From Cristatella mucedo (taxonomy: Eukaryota; Bryozoa; Phylactolaemata; Cristatellidae), in contig WPIO01000016.1 in assembly GCA_009760855.2 (NCBI GenBank), positions 6,087,001 through 6,128,500 of the forward strand: 41,500 nt of DNA, in the 5' to 3' direction. Both the position numbers and the translations under genes were made by a program. The notes under the pieces are model-generated. The model was not told where the DNA came from. It saw only the letters and a list, made by a program, of their open reading frames with translations, and made no database searches. Positions 33,001 through 39,426 of this stretch are shown here, in pieces. Every line of letters starts with the position of its first letter. The stretch's first letter is position 1.

Positions 33001-36000
33001 GAGATTTCTGTCATGAATGCAAAAATCAAAGGAGTTGCGAGTAACATGATATTAAATTGTAGACGCTTATAATTTCCAATCAGTTTTTATGTTGTAATGT
33101 TAGGAGAGATGTGCGGTTGCCCTAAGCTGATTAACCATTAAGATGACAGGGCCATACAAAGCCAAGACTTAAACTGATTCACTCTTTCCAAAAGTGCTGC
33201 TTAGGCACTTCATTATGCTTCATCTTTAATTGTGTCTTATACACCTTATTTATTACTGGTCTTACAGGAAATATACAAAAGGACTCTACTAAGCCTGCTT
33301 CGGAGGTTACACTAGCCACTTAGATTCTCCCGGATTTCCCATCATGCACATTTGCTTTCTAAAAGGCAAAAACTAAGCTGCCGGCAACAGGGACTATGCC
33401 CCCAACCTTGGCTGGCTATCAAAGAGCACACAGCAGACTGATGTAGCAAAGATCATTTTCAGTACTGGTAAGAGTGCTAAGGTGAAGCAACGCATTAATG
33501 AAAGCCTATCGCGATGACAGAATTCAGAAGAGGGTCTAGTTAGGCACCAGGCATGAGGCTGTTGCATGACAGATTGTTCTAAAACTCGATCAGAGAGAAC
33601 CCACTGAAAACCAGCATAATACTTTGACATCTTGAAGATGTCAGTATTCTATCTACATGATAAGGCCCCAAATAACTAAATATTATATATGGTAACAAGA
33701 AAACGATTCTAATCACAAGCAACTTTCGAGAGAATTTGTTGACAATGGTTCGGATCGTTGGTATTCTCGACTGACTACATTGCCATAGCCAAGAAAGATT
33801 TTTGTTTGCCCCCGAATGATAAGCAAGGTGTCCATGCCAGCCTACATTCAAAAGTGAATAGACATAATTGTGGAGCTACTTCAGAAAATCCCAAGTAATT
33901 CATTAATTAAATGCTGAAGCATAGCATGTTTTTCTACCTCCGTGGATGTAGGAGTATGCAATGTAATGCTTCCTGAGAGTACTGCAGGGTGATTTACCTG
34001 AGAAATACGCAAATTTTCTGTTAACTAAAGCCTGTCGCTTAAACCTAAGACTGTGTGTGCCTTCTGCTAACTAGCATGTAAGGTGTCGATTATAATAATA
34101 ATAATGCACTTGATAAAGCGCCCTCAGAGAACTAAATCTCTCCAGGCACTTTACATTTCCTGCAACGGGATACCCGGTAAGACTGACCATGCATTGCCTT
34201 ATTTTGCATAGCAGCTCACTATTGGCAGTGCCTCTTTTTTCGCGCAGATCGATCGTTTCCACGAGCAGCGTCGCCTAGCGATCACTGGCAGTCAGACCCG
34301 GATATACTCACCGTATTTCTTCACATCACCGCGGGGCTACAAGCTGCGCATGGTCTGCTACCTGAACGGTGACGGTTCGGGAAAGGACACACATATATCG
34401 CTGTTCATCATCATATGCAAGCATAGATACGATGCCATCTTGTCGTGGCCATTCAAGTATCGAGTAAACCTCATGTGAGTGGTCGCGTGAGTGACTCTGG
34501 AGGGCCCACAGCTTCTGCCCTGCGATGCTGCCGATCTGTAAATCGAAACAATAGCGAGCCTTGTTGCTAACGTGTGGGGCCCGGCATTCTGCTTTGCTTT
34601 ATGCAATGTGATCTAGCCGACTCTCATATTTTGCCACATACACGTGCGTCCGGCTTCAGTTCTACCGACCGTAAGGATTAATAAAGATAATGCAGGCGTC
34701 ATAGTGTTTGTTCAATCATGCACACACAAAGCACTCTGGATAAAAGATAGGTCCACTGAGACACTATAGTCACTGCTGCCCTTCATCGTCTAGTACATCT
34801 TGAATAGCCTTGCATGGTCAAGGCTCAACCTTTTAATGGTCTTTGTCGACCCAAAAGAGTTGTATTTGCTTGTGCCAAGTTACAGATATGAAATACACTT
34901 TTCTGTTAATCTCTTGTGTCACTGCGATTCGGGTGAAAATTAGGCGCTTCCAGCACCCCAAAATTGACAAGGTTCGTGTGTGGAGCTTGGGATCACCTAG
35001 GTGGCTACTTTTTCAACTGTCGTTTAAGAACTTGTGCAATTGCTACCGTTGCGAAAGTGATTCGTCATGACTTTCTGCTTGCATGTGCAGTTTTCTTTCC
35101 ATTTGTAGATGTGTGAACCAGGACAATGCATCGCATCTGAAGCAGTCCTTCACGCCCGACGAAGGATCCTCGTCATTCAAGAGGTATTTACAGCAACAAT
35201 GCATAGTTGATACATCCTACTGACCTACTGGTGCTGAGTTTATCTTGCTTCGCCATGCTCTGATGCAGTGTACACCTTGCACTCTTTTCACTCTGCCTAT
35301 TCCTCCGACTCTTTTCTCTCTATGTTTGTGAGTTAGTCATTCTTGTTGTCATTATTGCACTCGCTCTAGCAACATGCTTCTTGCACGTACTCTCTCACGT
35401 GCAAGCCTGTATGCACATACGCAAAAGTGAGTGTGCGAAAAAAGTGTGGCTTGACATGTGCCATGTTTCATAAGCTGCTGATATAAACGTAAAATTGCCT
35501 GCCAGCCAGTTCTTGTGCATACACATACTTGGCTCGGTATTGCTTCTGGCGTCAAGTTAAAATAGCCTCACTGCAGGCGCTTCAGATACTGCATTGGCTG
35601 CGTTTTTGCATAGCTAGGAATAATACAGAAGCCTTATGTCTCTTTCTCTGCACGCCTTTCTGCCCATGTTATCCTAGATGGATTTAATTTTTGCTCGCCT
35701 ACGTTTCTTTGTCGTCCTTTAAGATTGCACTTGATTCGGGAAACTTGAGGTTTCGTGGGACTGGTGCCTTCTGCTGTAACCTCCGACTTCACTCCCTGAT
35801 ACCATGGCTACATCGGTGTGTGTGTTTTATCGACCATTTGCTTACCTGCTCACAAATAAGCATGCTTCCCAGTGATCTCTGTGGTACTTAGCAAAGAGTT
35901 TCTATCAGTTCTTTGTAAATACAATAGCAGGTACTAATGCAAGAAGCTTCCATGGCCTTGTTCTTTTTGTTCCTCCTACATGCCTCTCTTTTTATCTTGT

Positions 36001-38896
36001 CTCTTAGTGTAAGAATAGAATTGGTTTTCTAGAGTCTTTCCAAACAGTTCTCCTTATGGTGTGCATTGACCGGTTGCTTCCTAGCAGAACAAATATTGTA
36101 ATTATGTCCCTGCCTACCGTTTAAGTCGCTGTCCCGATGAAACAACACAGTCAAGGCCACTCGTTAGAAAACCAGCCGTAGATCATTGGATCCTAGGTAA
36201 ATTTGGTCCTGTATTCTGTATGCCAGTTTACGCCAAGACCATTTTGTAAGCGCTGGGCGAGACTATAACCAGACAATTGCACCAGTTCGTCATATCTTGC
36301 TGACGAGTTTCAAATGAGATTTACAGCTACACGTTATATATCACTTCTATGCTGACGATACTCAGTTGTATTTGTCATTTAAACCGTCGGAATCTGCTTC
36401 GGCAACTGAGAAACTGAATGCTTGCCTTGCCGATATTCGATCCTGGATGTCGGAAAACTTCCTGAAATTAAATGACGATAAAACCGAACTCCTGCTCATA
36501 GGACACCCTAAGCGTGTGGCTGGATTAAAAGGCTTTGCTGTTCTAATAGGTGGTGCTATTGTGCTACCTTCACCTCGTGCTCGTAATCTAGGCGTCGTGT
36601 TCGACAGCTGCCTCAATTTCAAAAGCTTCATTCAGAAGACTGCCTCTACAGCTAGCCATCACATCCGATCCCTATCCAAGATTAGAAGCTGTCTCCCACA
36701 GTGGCTTGTAAAAAATTTACCTAGCTCTTTAGTTCTGTCTCGGCTTGATTATTGTAATTCCCTTTTGGCTGGGCTACCAAAGAAAGCTATTATGCCACTA
36801 CAGGGGACTATGAATATGGCTGCAAGGCTGGTCTTCAAGTCCCAGCGGTTTGAGCACGTGTCACCTCTGCTGAAAGAGCTAGGATGGTTGCCGGTTGAGC
36901 AACGGATACAGAGCAAAGTTCTTACGCTGACCCACAAGGCCCGCCACGGCTTGGCTCCTTCGTACCTAGTTGAACTGCTGCATCAGTTTCAGTCTGTTCG
37001 TGCCCTGAGGTCCTGTGTGGACAATAAATGAGCTGTCCCATAAAGCTGTCATTTAAAGACCGTTGGCGACAGAAGCTTTAGCTCTGCAGGTCCTAGACTG
37101 TGGAACTCGCTTCCACGATTCTTACGAAACGACATCTACTCTCCAACTGCCGACTATGGCACATCTTTTTCAGCGGTCCTGAACTGCTACTTCTATGCTA
37201 CTCACTACCTCAACTGCTCTCCTGACTCTGCTATGCTTCCCACTTTCTCTTTGTTGAGTGAGACGAAGTCTGTTGGCTACCGAATGCGTACCGAAAGCCG
37301 CTTAGGCTGCCAATGTGCTATACAAAACTCTCCTGCGTAACACCCACATCGTCTTTATGACTTTGTGGAGTTACTGACGGAGATACATTACATTACAATA
37401 TATAGCAACTGCTCTGGTGATTTGTAGTGACCTGAATAATGCTGGTTTGGGGCACGGCCCCTCCGCTAGTTATCTTAGATCTCTCAGCAGCATTTTTCCG
37501 AGTGCCTGTCGCCATGTTTAGGTATCCCTTGGGCTGTGCTAAACTGTTATGTGCTCTTCCAAAAAGACGTCATTGGATGAGCACGTCTTCTCCCCTGTCA
37601 AGCCGGCCTACTTTGATTTATGTTAATTTCCTTAACCAAATCAGGATCTGGTTAGATAAGGGTACGTCAGAAAACTATTTCGCGAGTTTGTGACATTGCG
37701 CTTAGATTACTGCAATTTACCTCATTCAGGGATCCTGGTTTGTGCCCTTAATCGGTAGAACCTGGTGCAAAACCCAGCAGCTCGTGTGATCTGTCTTTGA
37801 GGGGTTGCAGCGTATCGCATCACCTCTGTCTGTGCTTCACTGGCTTCCTATCAAGCATAGAATCGATTTCAAGATTCTCTATCGGACTTGCATGTTGCTT
37901 AACTCGCTTACACCATCTGACCACTTTGCTCCTTCAGTGGGCTCTCGCACCACCTGCTCCACGGCAACCACTCGTCTCACCGTCCCTCGAACTAAAGTGA
38001 ACGTTTTTGGTGATCATACGGACCGTTCTCCCCAATTACTTTGTCTTGTTTGTTCCCGTGCTTTGCATGCTTGCCTGAGCATGTTTCATTGCATGTATCT
38101 AGCCACATTCAACAAACCGGTGGCCCTGAGTGTCTTAACGTGTGCTTTTTAACGATCGTCTAGGCCTGATACTTACATCAATATAAATATAAATATAATT
38201 TATTTGTATAGCGCCCTAAGAGAACCTAATCACTATTCAGGTGCTTCACATATGCCTCGGGGCTCGAGCCCACGACCTCAGCCAGACCTTGGTCGGGGCG
38301 AGCACCTTAACTGCTGGACCAAACCAGCTCGCTTTTTTTGCTTATTTAAGTATAATACGTGGCTTGCCATCAACTCTTGGTTGTTACTTCTTTTACAGTG
38401 AGTTTTAAAGTGCCTATATAGAGCTATAGAGCACTTTGGCATAAGGCTTCATGCCTATCAGAAATTAAATAGTAGGCCGGCTGATTTAGCAGCCTCATTT
38501 CCATAGCAGCAAATTGCCTGCTGCAGCACTTGCAGCCTTGGTCACGTGGGCGCTGACCCAAGAGCTGCCAGGGTATGCCCATTTTTTGGAAAGCACTTAC
38601 CGGGATTGAGCCTTCGTTGCTATCTCCAGATGTGGTTCGTTAGAGGAACAGCGCATATTCTTGTAAGCATTCTTCAGGGGTGATGCATTATTATGGTTAC
38701 AGGGGTTAGCATCGGTCCCACACTCCTGGCTCCATGAATTGGGATTTATGTTTGTAGGCCTGACACGGATGCTAACGTAGCTACTGGCTGTCCAAAGTTT
38801 GTGGAGTTGAAGAAACTTGCTGCCCCGTCACCTTATCTGAAAGACGACACTATTTTTTTCAAGTGTGTGATTGATGTTCCCTCGGATGTTGACTGA
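18032..38896 (+). CDS. TRAF-family signalling adaptor gene, eight exons, 5' end not found
   Basis: This is a TNF-receptor-associated factor. TRAFs are cytoplasmic trimeric adaptors that bind receptor tails through the C-terminal TRAF-C/MATH domain and pass signals to NF-kB and MAP kinases. The eight listed exons join in phase to about 377 codons (408 with the longer exon 4): TRAF zinc fingers (about residues 17-85), coiled-coil TRAF-N (about 110-190) and MATH (from about 192 to the stop). Family landmarks are CTWRGPL, YLNGDGSGKDTHISLF, SWPFKYRV, SSSFKR, GCPKF and YLKDDTIFFK. The nearest human relatives look like TRAF2/TRAF3 types, but orthology is not settled. No RING exon was identified; it may lie further upstream. 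Intron 4 exceeds 7 kb and is filled with duplicated transposon sequence. Intron 5 appears to be GC-AG. Confidence 0.9.
18754..19397. repeat. Dispersed duplication, copy 1 (partner 33557-34228)
   Basis: About 640 bp in TRAF intron 1 is colinear with 33557-34228, which lies just before TRAF exon 6. Shared stretches include GTTGCATGACAG, ACATAATTGTGGAGCTACTT, GAGAAATACGCAAATTTTCT and CCTTCTGCTAACTAGCATGT. Copy 1 also has an AT-rich palindrome (18875-18999) absent from copy 2. It ends where a LINE was inserted at 19398. It may be an unclassified transposon or part of the TRAF intron copied upstream. Confidence 0.85.
18875..18999. repeat. AT palindromic tract
   Basis: About 125 bp composed only of TAATA and ATATT words (with one or two G or C), nearly self-complementary. 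The partner copy near 33683 has only a short TATTATATATGG at this point, so the tract expanded or was inserted after duplication. Confidence 0.85.
19335..20612 (+). pseudogene. Reverse transcriptase ORF of truncated family A LINE, intact frame
   Basis: A 425-codon open frame. The first 21 or so residues come from host DNA before the insertion, and element coding starts near residue 22 (TESALLRVYND). RT motifs are LDLSAAFDTIDH (48-59), GVPQGSVLGP (106-115) and the catalytic YADD (139-142), then the thumb (FLKLNDDKTNLL) and the C-terminal block LLADLHWLPVKQRIDF. The endonuclease and the 5' end of the RT are absent, so it is a dead-on-arrival LINE copy. Nothing suggests host use. Confidence 0.85.
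19398..20850 (+). mobile_element. Family A LINE, 5'-truncated, with long open RT
   Basis: Family A sequence begins abruptly at ACAGAGTCAGCATTGC (19398), within the reverse transcriptase, and runs to a (TTA)n tail at 20850. It contains the RT, the 3' UTR with GCATGCTGAC-type motifs, and the terminal hairpin (AAAGCGCC..GGGCGCTTT). The reading frame is intact to the stop at 20612, so it is much younger than the other copies. It was inserted into the dispersed duplication copy 1, which is therefore older. Confidence 0.92.
21027..21089. repeat. Compound (TAG)n(CAG)n(TAG)n trinucleotide repeat
   Basis: About seven AGT units, then about thirteen AGC units, then AGT units. It lies in TRAF intron 1 outside any coding frame I can support. 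Confidence 0.97.
21444..21554 (+). repeat. Copy of TRAF exon 3 end and following intron
   Basis: TGCAGAGCCAAGGTGGGTGG and TCTGGCCTTGTCTGTCGCCC match 23491-23530, and the similarity continues to GCAAATGGCATCTGCA (23625). Exon 3's last 12 bases and the donor (GGTGGG for GGTGAG) are included; the rest of the exon is not. It is a gene fragment upstream of the real exon. Confidence 0.85.
22121..22190 (+). mobile_element. SINE C tail fragment
   Basis: GCATATCGCCTGGATAGAG followed by ATTAAGTTCCCTTAGAG matches the tRNA-unrelated tail of SINE C. The tRNA-like head is missing. Confidence 0.7.
22279..22450 (+). mobile_element. SINE D, tRNA-derived
   Basis: It has GATGGCACACTAGTTAAGG (A-box region) and GGTTCGAATCG (B box), then a tail with GTGGTGATAGC and GATGCTGTTAAATCAGC. 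It forms the left arm of an inverted pair with 22520-22696. Confidence 0.8.
22520..22696 (-). mobile_element. SINE D, tRNA-derived, inverted partner
   Basis: On the minus strand: GGTGAGCCGTAAAGGCTCAC, GGTTCGAATCC with a perfect B box, then the SINE D tail ending GTTAAATCAGATAG. Only about 70 bp separate it from the plus-strand copy, so a transcript could fold into a long hairpin. Confidence 0.82.
22998..23078 (+). CDS. TRAF exon 2: zinc finger
   Basis: The acceptor is CCTGTTGCAG and the donor GCCG|GTAAGC. It has 81 nt, phase 0 at both ends. It encodes DAHSGECDYQLYKCPRCDER followed by LVLRVKP. The His and first Cys complete the finger begun in exon 1 (C..C..H..C), and CPRC opens the next. The intron before it is 4.9 kb and holds a LINE, SINEs and two duplicated fragments. 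Confidence 0.9.
23130..23342 (+). mobile_element. Family A LINE 3'-end fragment in TRAF intron 2
   Basis: It has the family A 3' UTR (GCATGCTGACCCTGTGCA, CCATTCGATCGTGCTT) and the terminal hairpin AATGTAAAGTGCCTAGAAAG, ending in TTATTATT. There is no coding part. Confidence 0.88.
23440..23502 (+). CDS. TRAF exon 3: zinc finger
   Basis: The acceptor is TTCTGTGTAG and the donor CAAG|GTGAGT. It has 63 nt, 21 codons, phase 0 at both ends. EHELKC closes the finger opened by CPRC in exon 2, and SCRYKDVGC opens the last TRAF finger. The last 12 bases of this exon and about 120 bases of the following intron occur again at 21444-21554. Confidence 0.9.
23636..23885. repeat. Tandem duplication, about 153-bp unit, TRAF intron 3
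   Basis: The first unit starts CGGCCACAGCTAGTGAAAGG and the second CGGCCACAGTGAACGGCAG. Both go on through CAGAAGTGCAAA.TTTT.GCAGCA and a CCCCTC-rich stretch. The second unit is partial. Confidence 0.75.
24167..24545 (-). mobile_element. Family A LINE fragment fused to a SINE C piece
   Basis: 24206-24545 on the minus strand matches the RT C-terminal region of family A (LYWLPVKQHIKFKVLSLTFR). Immediately before it, 24167-24203 on the plus strand matches the SINE C tRNA-like part (GTGCTTGCCCCAACCGAGG, GAGGGCTCGAG). The similarity of family A weakens past about 24460. Confidence 0.7.
24556..24733. mobile_element. SPIN/URR1-like hAT (Charlie-group) non-autonomous element
   Basis: This 178-bp element has terminal repeats: right end TTGAGAACCACTG, left end CGGCTGTTCTCAA, whose family form is CAGTGGTTCTCAA. 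It is flanked by 8-bp target duplications, ATCTAGAT (24548-24555) and GTCTAGAT (24734-24741), the length hAT transposases make. The interior TGGGTCGTGACCCCTTTGGG, CGACCCTTTCACAGGGGTCG and CCTAAGACCATC closely matches what I recall of the vertebrate URR1 and SPIN elements. SPIN is known for horizontal transfer between animals. No transposase is encoded. The match is from memory and unverified. Confidence 0.85.
24945..25030 (-). mobile_element. SINE C, degraded copy
   Basis: ATAACTCAATCTCTATCCAG and GACGTATGCTGCCGGACTCC align with the reverse complement of the SINE C tail and B-box region. The tRNA-like head is weak, and the copy ends in TRAF intron 3. Confidence 0.55.
25222..25637 (+). CDS. 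TRAF exon 4: end of zinc fingers and TRAF-N coiled coil
   Basis: The donor is CTCAG|GTAGGC, leaving two bases of a codon (phase 2). Two acceptors fit. One at 25221 follows a strong pyrimidine tract (TGTCTTTTTTCGCAG). The other at 25314 (CGAGTTGCAG) gives a 323-nt exon. They are 93 nt apart, so both keep the frame. Family alignment favours 25315, because VSKEKSRDHDRQVATTHLDL then has the usual GC-to-His spacing of the last TRAF finger; the splice signal favours 25222. The rest is heptad-rich (RRAQAEAGRQLQERLRELL), forming the trimerising coiled coil. Confidence 0.85.
25834..26585. mobile_element. 752-bp TIR DNA transposon inserted in the LINE
   Basis: Terminal inverted repeats of about 24 bp: left GAGCCCAATGGCGGTAACC, right (reverse complement) GAGCCCGATGGCAGTAACC. 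The interrupted LINE gives the empty site CAGCATATCTCC, so the target duplication is AT (25832-25833, 26586-26587). A 2-bp AT duplication fits ISL2EU-type elements better than Tc1/mariner (TA), but the class is inference. It carries broken minus-strand coding sequence (25896-26437). Confidence 0.85.
25896..26437 (-). pseudogene. Broken ORF inside the 752-bp transposon, unknown protein
   Basis: Two overlapping minus-strand frames. 26437-26252 starts MSKQYVELCAQEFNERMHTM and runs 61 residues; 26255-25896 (119 residues) follows in another frame with an acidic SDSEDEDPDN-like stretch. Together they look like one frameshifted ORF. I do not recognise the family. It may be the remains of a transposon protein or a captured host exon. 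Confidence 0.5.
27439..27596 (+). mobile_element. SINE D copy in duplication unit 1
   Basis: It begins GGGTGAGCCGTGATGGCAT. The section between the A and B boxes is deleted (CTAGGTAAGGCGGTTCGAATCC). The tail ends near GGCTGTTAAATAAGC. An extra tRNA-like stretch precedes it at 27388-27430 (CTCAGCTCAGGAGATAAGG). Confidence 0.8.
27700..28150 (-). mobile_element. Family F LINE fragment (A-related), unit 1
   Basis: The minus strand resembles the RT C-terminal region of family A but is clearly more distant: AAGTTCCAAGCTTTGGGAGTA, CAGCCAGTGTAAAGTAGTGAG and GATGTCACGAATGCATGGAC (plus-strand wording) match the family A minus-strand blocks at 10030, 10240 and 11240. It is fused to a plus-strand family B fragment. 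Confidence 0.65.
28199..28907 (+). mobile_element. Family B LINE 3' part, unit 1
   Basis: It has family B RT C-terminal coding (VFKSQRFEHVSPLLKELGWM, LAPPYLAELL) with frameshifts, then the 3' UTR and an ACATTACATTACAT tail. The 5' end joins a minus-strand family F fragment. Confidence 0.88.
29040..29105 (-). mobile_element. SINE C fragment, unit 1
   Basis: CTTAATCTCTAATCAATCGC and GCAGGGCTCGAGCCCACCAT align with the reverse complement of the SINE C tail and B box. Confidence 0.65.
29388..29900 (+). mobile_element. Family A LINE 3' part, start of duplication unit 2
   Basis: It has RT C-terminal coding from CACTCACTTTTAGGTCC (LTFRS) to FITEFSGSL with frameshifts, then the family A 3' UTR and TTATTATC tail. 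It represents the same parental insertion as 26947-27150, which lost the middle part. Confidence 0.85.
30085..30306 (+). mobile_element. SINE D copy in duplication unit 2, dimeric tRNA-like head
   Basis: There are two tRNA-like modules in tandem. Module 1 (30085-30138) has CCTCAGCTCAGGAGATAAG and GAGGTCGTGGGTTTGTGG, a decayed B box. Module 2 (30140-30218) has GTGATGGCACGCTAGGTAAG and GGTCGTGGGTTCGAATCC, a perfect B box. The SINE D tail follows, with GTGGTGATACC and AATAAGCTACTTTTATTT. Confidence 0.75.
30400..30935 (-). mobile_element. Family F LINE fragment (A-related), unit 2
   Basis: This is the duplicate of 27700-28150 with a diverged stretch at 30545-30650. It retains AATTTTGAGGGACCCAAAGG, CAGCCAGTCTAAAGTGGTG and GATGTCACGAATGCATGGAC. 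Confidence 0.65.
30966..31667 (+). mobile_element. Family B LINE 3' part, unit 2
   Basis: This is the duplicate of 28199-28907. It keeps a 140-codon open stretch (SLVLSRLDCNSRLAGLPKK to SSAGPRLWN), then the 3' UTR and an ACATTACATTACAT tail. Confidence 0.88.
31771..32267. mobile_element. Solo LTR, 497 bp
   Basis: It begins TGTAGTTCG and ends CAAACTACA (TG..CA ends with a short inverted repeat). The flanks are GACAC (31766-31770) and GGCAC (32268-32272), a 5-bp target duplication with one difference. The matching unit 1 position (29011-29022, GTGACATTAAAT) is an empty site. A polyadenylation signal AATAAA (32213-32218) is followed by a T/G-rich stretch, as in an LTR R/U5 region. No internal retroelement sequence is present, so it is a solo LTR left by recombination. 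The family (probably Ty3/Gypsy-like) is inference. Confidence 0.82.
31890..32130. repeat. 92-bp minisatellite inside the solo LTR
   Basis: Units begin CCTGTGATGTGGCATGGACA at 31890 and 31982 and CCTGTGATGTGATGTGGACA at 32074, exactly 92 bp apart; the third is partial. The unit is not a multiple of three, so the frames across it change from unit to unit and are not coding. Confidence 0.92.
32300..32362 (-). mobile_element. SINE C fragment, unit 2
   Basis: The duplicate of 29040-29105: CTTAATCTTTAATCAGTCGC and GCAGGGCTTGAGCCCACCAT. Confidence 0.65.
32688..32811 (+). CDS. TRAF exon 5: end of coiled coil and start of MATH
   Basis: The acceptor is GATTTCCCTAG. The first base completes an Arg codon, then 41 codons follow: LLRRIEELSRLSHRADKDEK, a second coiled-coil stretch to LQNLQ, then STFNGTCLFK, the first strand of the MATH domain. 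The family usually has Trp where this has Phe (LFK for the common IWK). The donor is TTCAAG|GCATGT, a GC rather than GT. The nearby GT (GGCAT|GTATTG) would break the frame with exon 6. Confidence 0.85.
32812..33556. other. TRAF intron 5, no repeat recognised
   Basis: Intron sequence after the GC donor. No ORF, repeat or RNA gene was recognised. Confidence 0.5.
33557..34228. repeat. Dispersed duplication, copy 2 (partner 18754-19397)
   Basis: It is colinear with copy 1 up to about 20 bp before TRAF exon 6. It differs by lacking the AT palindrome, by extra sequence near 33690-33770 and by a family A tail fragment inserted at 34093-34172. Confidence 0.85.
34093..34172 (-). mobile_element. Family A LINE 3'-end fragment
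   Basis: It reads as the family A terminus on the minus strand (ATAATAATGCACTTGATAAA, GCGCCCTCAGAG). The partner duplication has an uninterrupted GTCGATTAGCCGGTAAGACT here, so this is an insertion made after duplication. Confidence 0.88.
34248..34474 (+). CDS. TRAF exon 6: core of the MATH/TRAF-C domain
   Basis: The acceptor is CTTTTTTCGCGCAG and the donor CTCAT|GTGAGT. It has 227 nt, starting in phase 0 and ending in phase 2. It starts IDRF, continuing LFK from exon 5. It then has the MATH core: IYSPYFFTSPRGYKLRM, CYLNGDGSGKDTHISLF and AILSWPFKYRVNL. The residue two before the Tyr of CYLNGDG is Val; in human TRAF2, as I recall it, an Arg there contacts receptor peptides. This could change ligand preference (inference). 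Confidence 0.95.
35109..35183 (+). CDS. TRAF exon 7: MATH domain, receptor-binding serine segment
   Basis: The acceptor is CCATTTGTAG and the donor AAGAG|GTATTT. It has 75 nt: one base closes an Ile codon, then 24 codons, then two bases of an Arg codon. It encodes CVNQDNASHLKQSFTPDEG followed by SSSFK. The SSS triplet corresponds to the serine tongs of TRAF2-type MATH domains that bind receptor tails. Confidence 0.92.
35184..36330. other. TRAF intron 7, no repeat recognised
   Basis: Intron sequence rich in CTCT and TTGT words, with no recognisable mobile element before the family B LINE. Confidence 0.5.
36331..37398 (+). mobile_element. Family B LINE, 5'-truncated, longest copy
   Basis: It begins within the RT at the catalytic FYADDTQLY (frame from about 36335) and stays open through LNACLADIRSWMSENFLKLN, RARNLGVVFDSCLNF, LVLSRLDYCNSLLAGLPKK and HVSPLLKELGWLPVEQRIQS to a stop at 37031. 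The frame then breaks before SSAGPRLWN coding. The 3' UTR ends in ATACATTACATTACA. Family B is a second CR1/L2-group LINE with a CATTA-type tail, unlike the TTA tail of family A. Confidence 0.92.
37455..38080 (+). mobile_element. Third LINE lineage, degraded RT fragment
   Basis: There are pieces of an RT in several frames: VILDLSAAF near 37470, LRLDYCN near 37700, then a C-terminal block LHWLPIKHRIDFKILYRTCM and LNSLTPSDHFAP. It differs from families A and B throughout. No clear 3' end was found. Confidence 0.7.
38187..38331 (-). mobile_element. SINE C, complete copy in TRAF intron 7
   Basis: The minus strand reads GCGAGCTGGTTTGGTCCAGC (A box), GTGGGCTCGAGCCCCGAGGC (B box region), then GCATATGTGAAGCACCTGAA, the AGAACTTAATCTCT-type core with GGGCGCTATACAAAT and an AT tail. 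It is very close to the copy at 7861-7997. Confidence 0.88.
38332..38757. other. End of TRAF intron 7; possible SINE D tail
   Basis: 38478-38535 weakly resembles the SINE D tail on the minus strand (GGCTGATTTAGCAGCCTCAT, CTGCAGCACTTGCAG). Nothing else was recognised. Confidence 0.4.
38758..38896 (+). CDS. TRAF exon 8: end of MATH domain and stop codon
   Basis: The acceptor is TTTATGTTTGTAG. One base completes Arg, then 45 codons and a TGA at 38894-38896. It encodes PDTDANVATGCPKFVELKK, then YLKDDTIFFKCVIDVPSDVD, the last two MATH strands. GCP and KDDTIF are family-invariant. The first poly(A) signal lies 236 bp downstream of the stop codon. Confidence 0.95.
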
Positions 38897-39131
38897 TTTG
38901 TTTCATCACAGTAGTGGCGAAATGTTTCAGCTGTCAGTTTGCATGCATGTCTGTACACTACTGCATGTGTTAGCTCGATTTTATTATTAGTAAAGACGCT
39001 CGTGACATACGTTTTGCCAAGGCATATGCTTAGCTTAAGGCAAGTTCTGTATTTGTAGCTTGATTGTACTGGAGTTACACGTGAGATTTGAGCGCTCAAA
39101 GCTTTGCTAATCTGATGTCGAGCTTTTGAAT

Positions 39132-39137
39132 AATAAA
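39132..39137 (+). promoter_or_regulatory. Poly(A) signal AATAAA, candidate for TRAF
   Basis: A canonical AATAAA lies 236 bp after the TRAF stop codon. It would give a short 3' UTR. Confidence 0.55.
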
Positions 39138-39420
39138 GTGACCGCCTATTGACTCTAGATTTTAATATAGGCAACCAAAGCTGCATGTGAGTAAGAGCGA
39201 GAGTTTAATAATTGACTGAAGAACAATGAACGTGTATAGACGGGGCGGGGGTGTTAAGGGGTTTACTTTCGATGGCCAAGGTCAAGTGAATGCATTTGAT
39301 GGCATTACTTACCGCCTTCTTTTCGTTCTTGCGTTAAGTTCACAAATGAGAAGGCTGTTTCGGATGTCAAATCTGCATATCAGCATTGATTATCATTTTG
39401 CTACTGCACCAGTTTTGATT

Positions 39421-39426
39421 AATAAA
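39421..39426 (+). promoter_or_regulatory. Second poly(A) signal AATAAA, candidate for TRAF
   Basis: A second AATAAA lies about 525 bp after the stop codon and would be an alternative 3' end. Confidence 0.35.
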
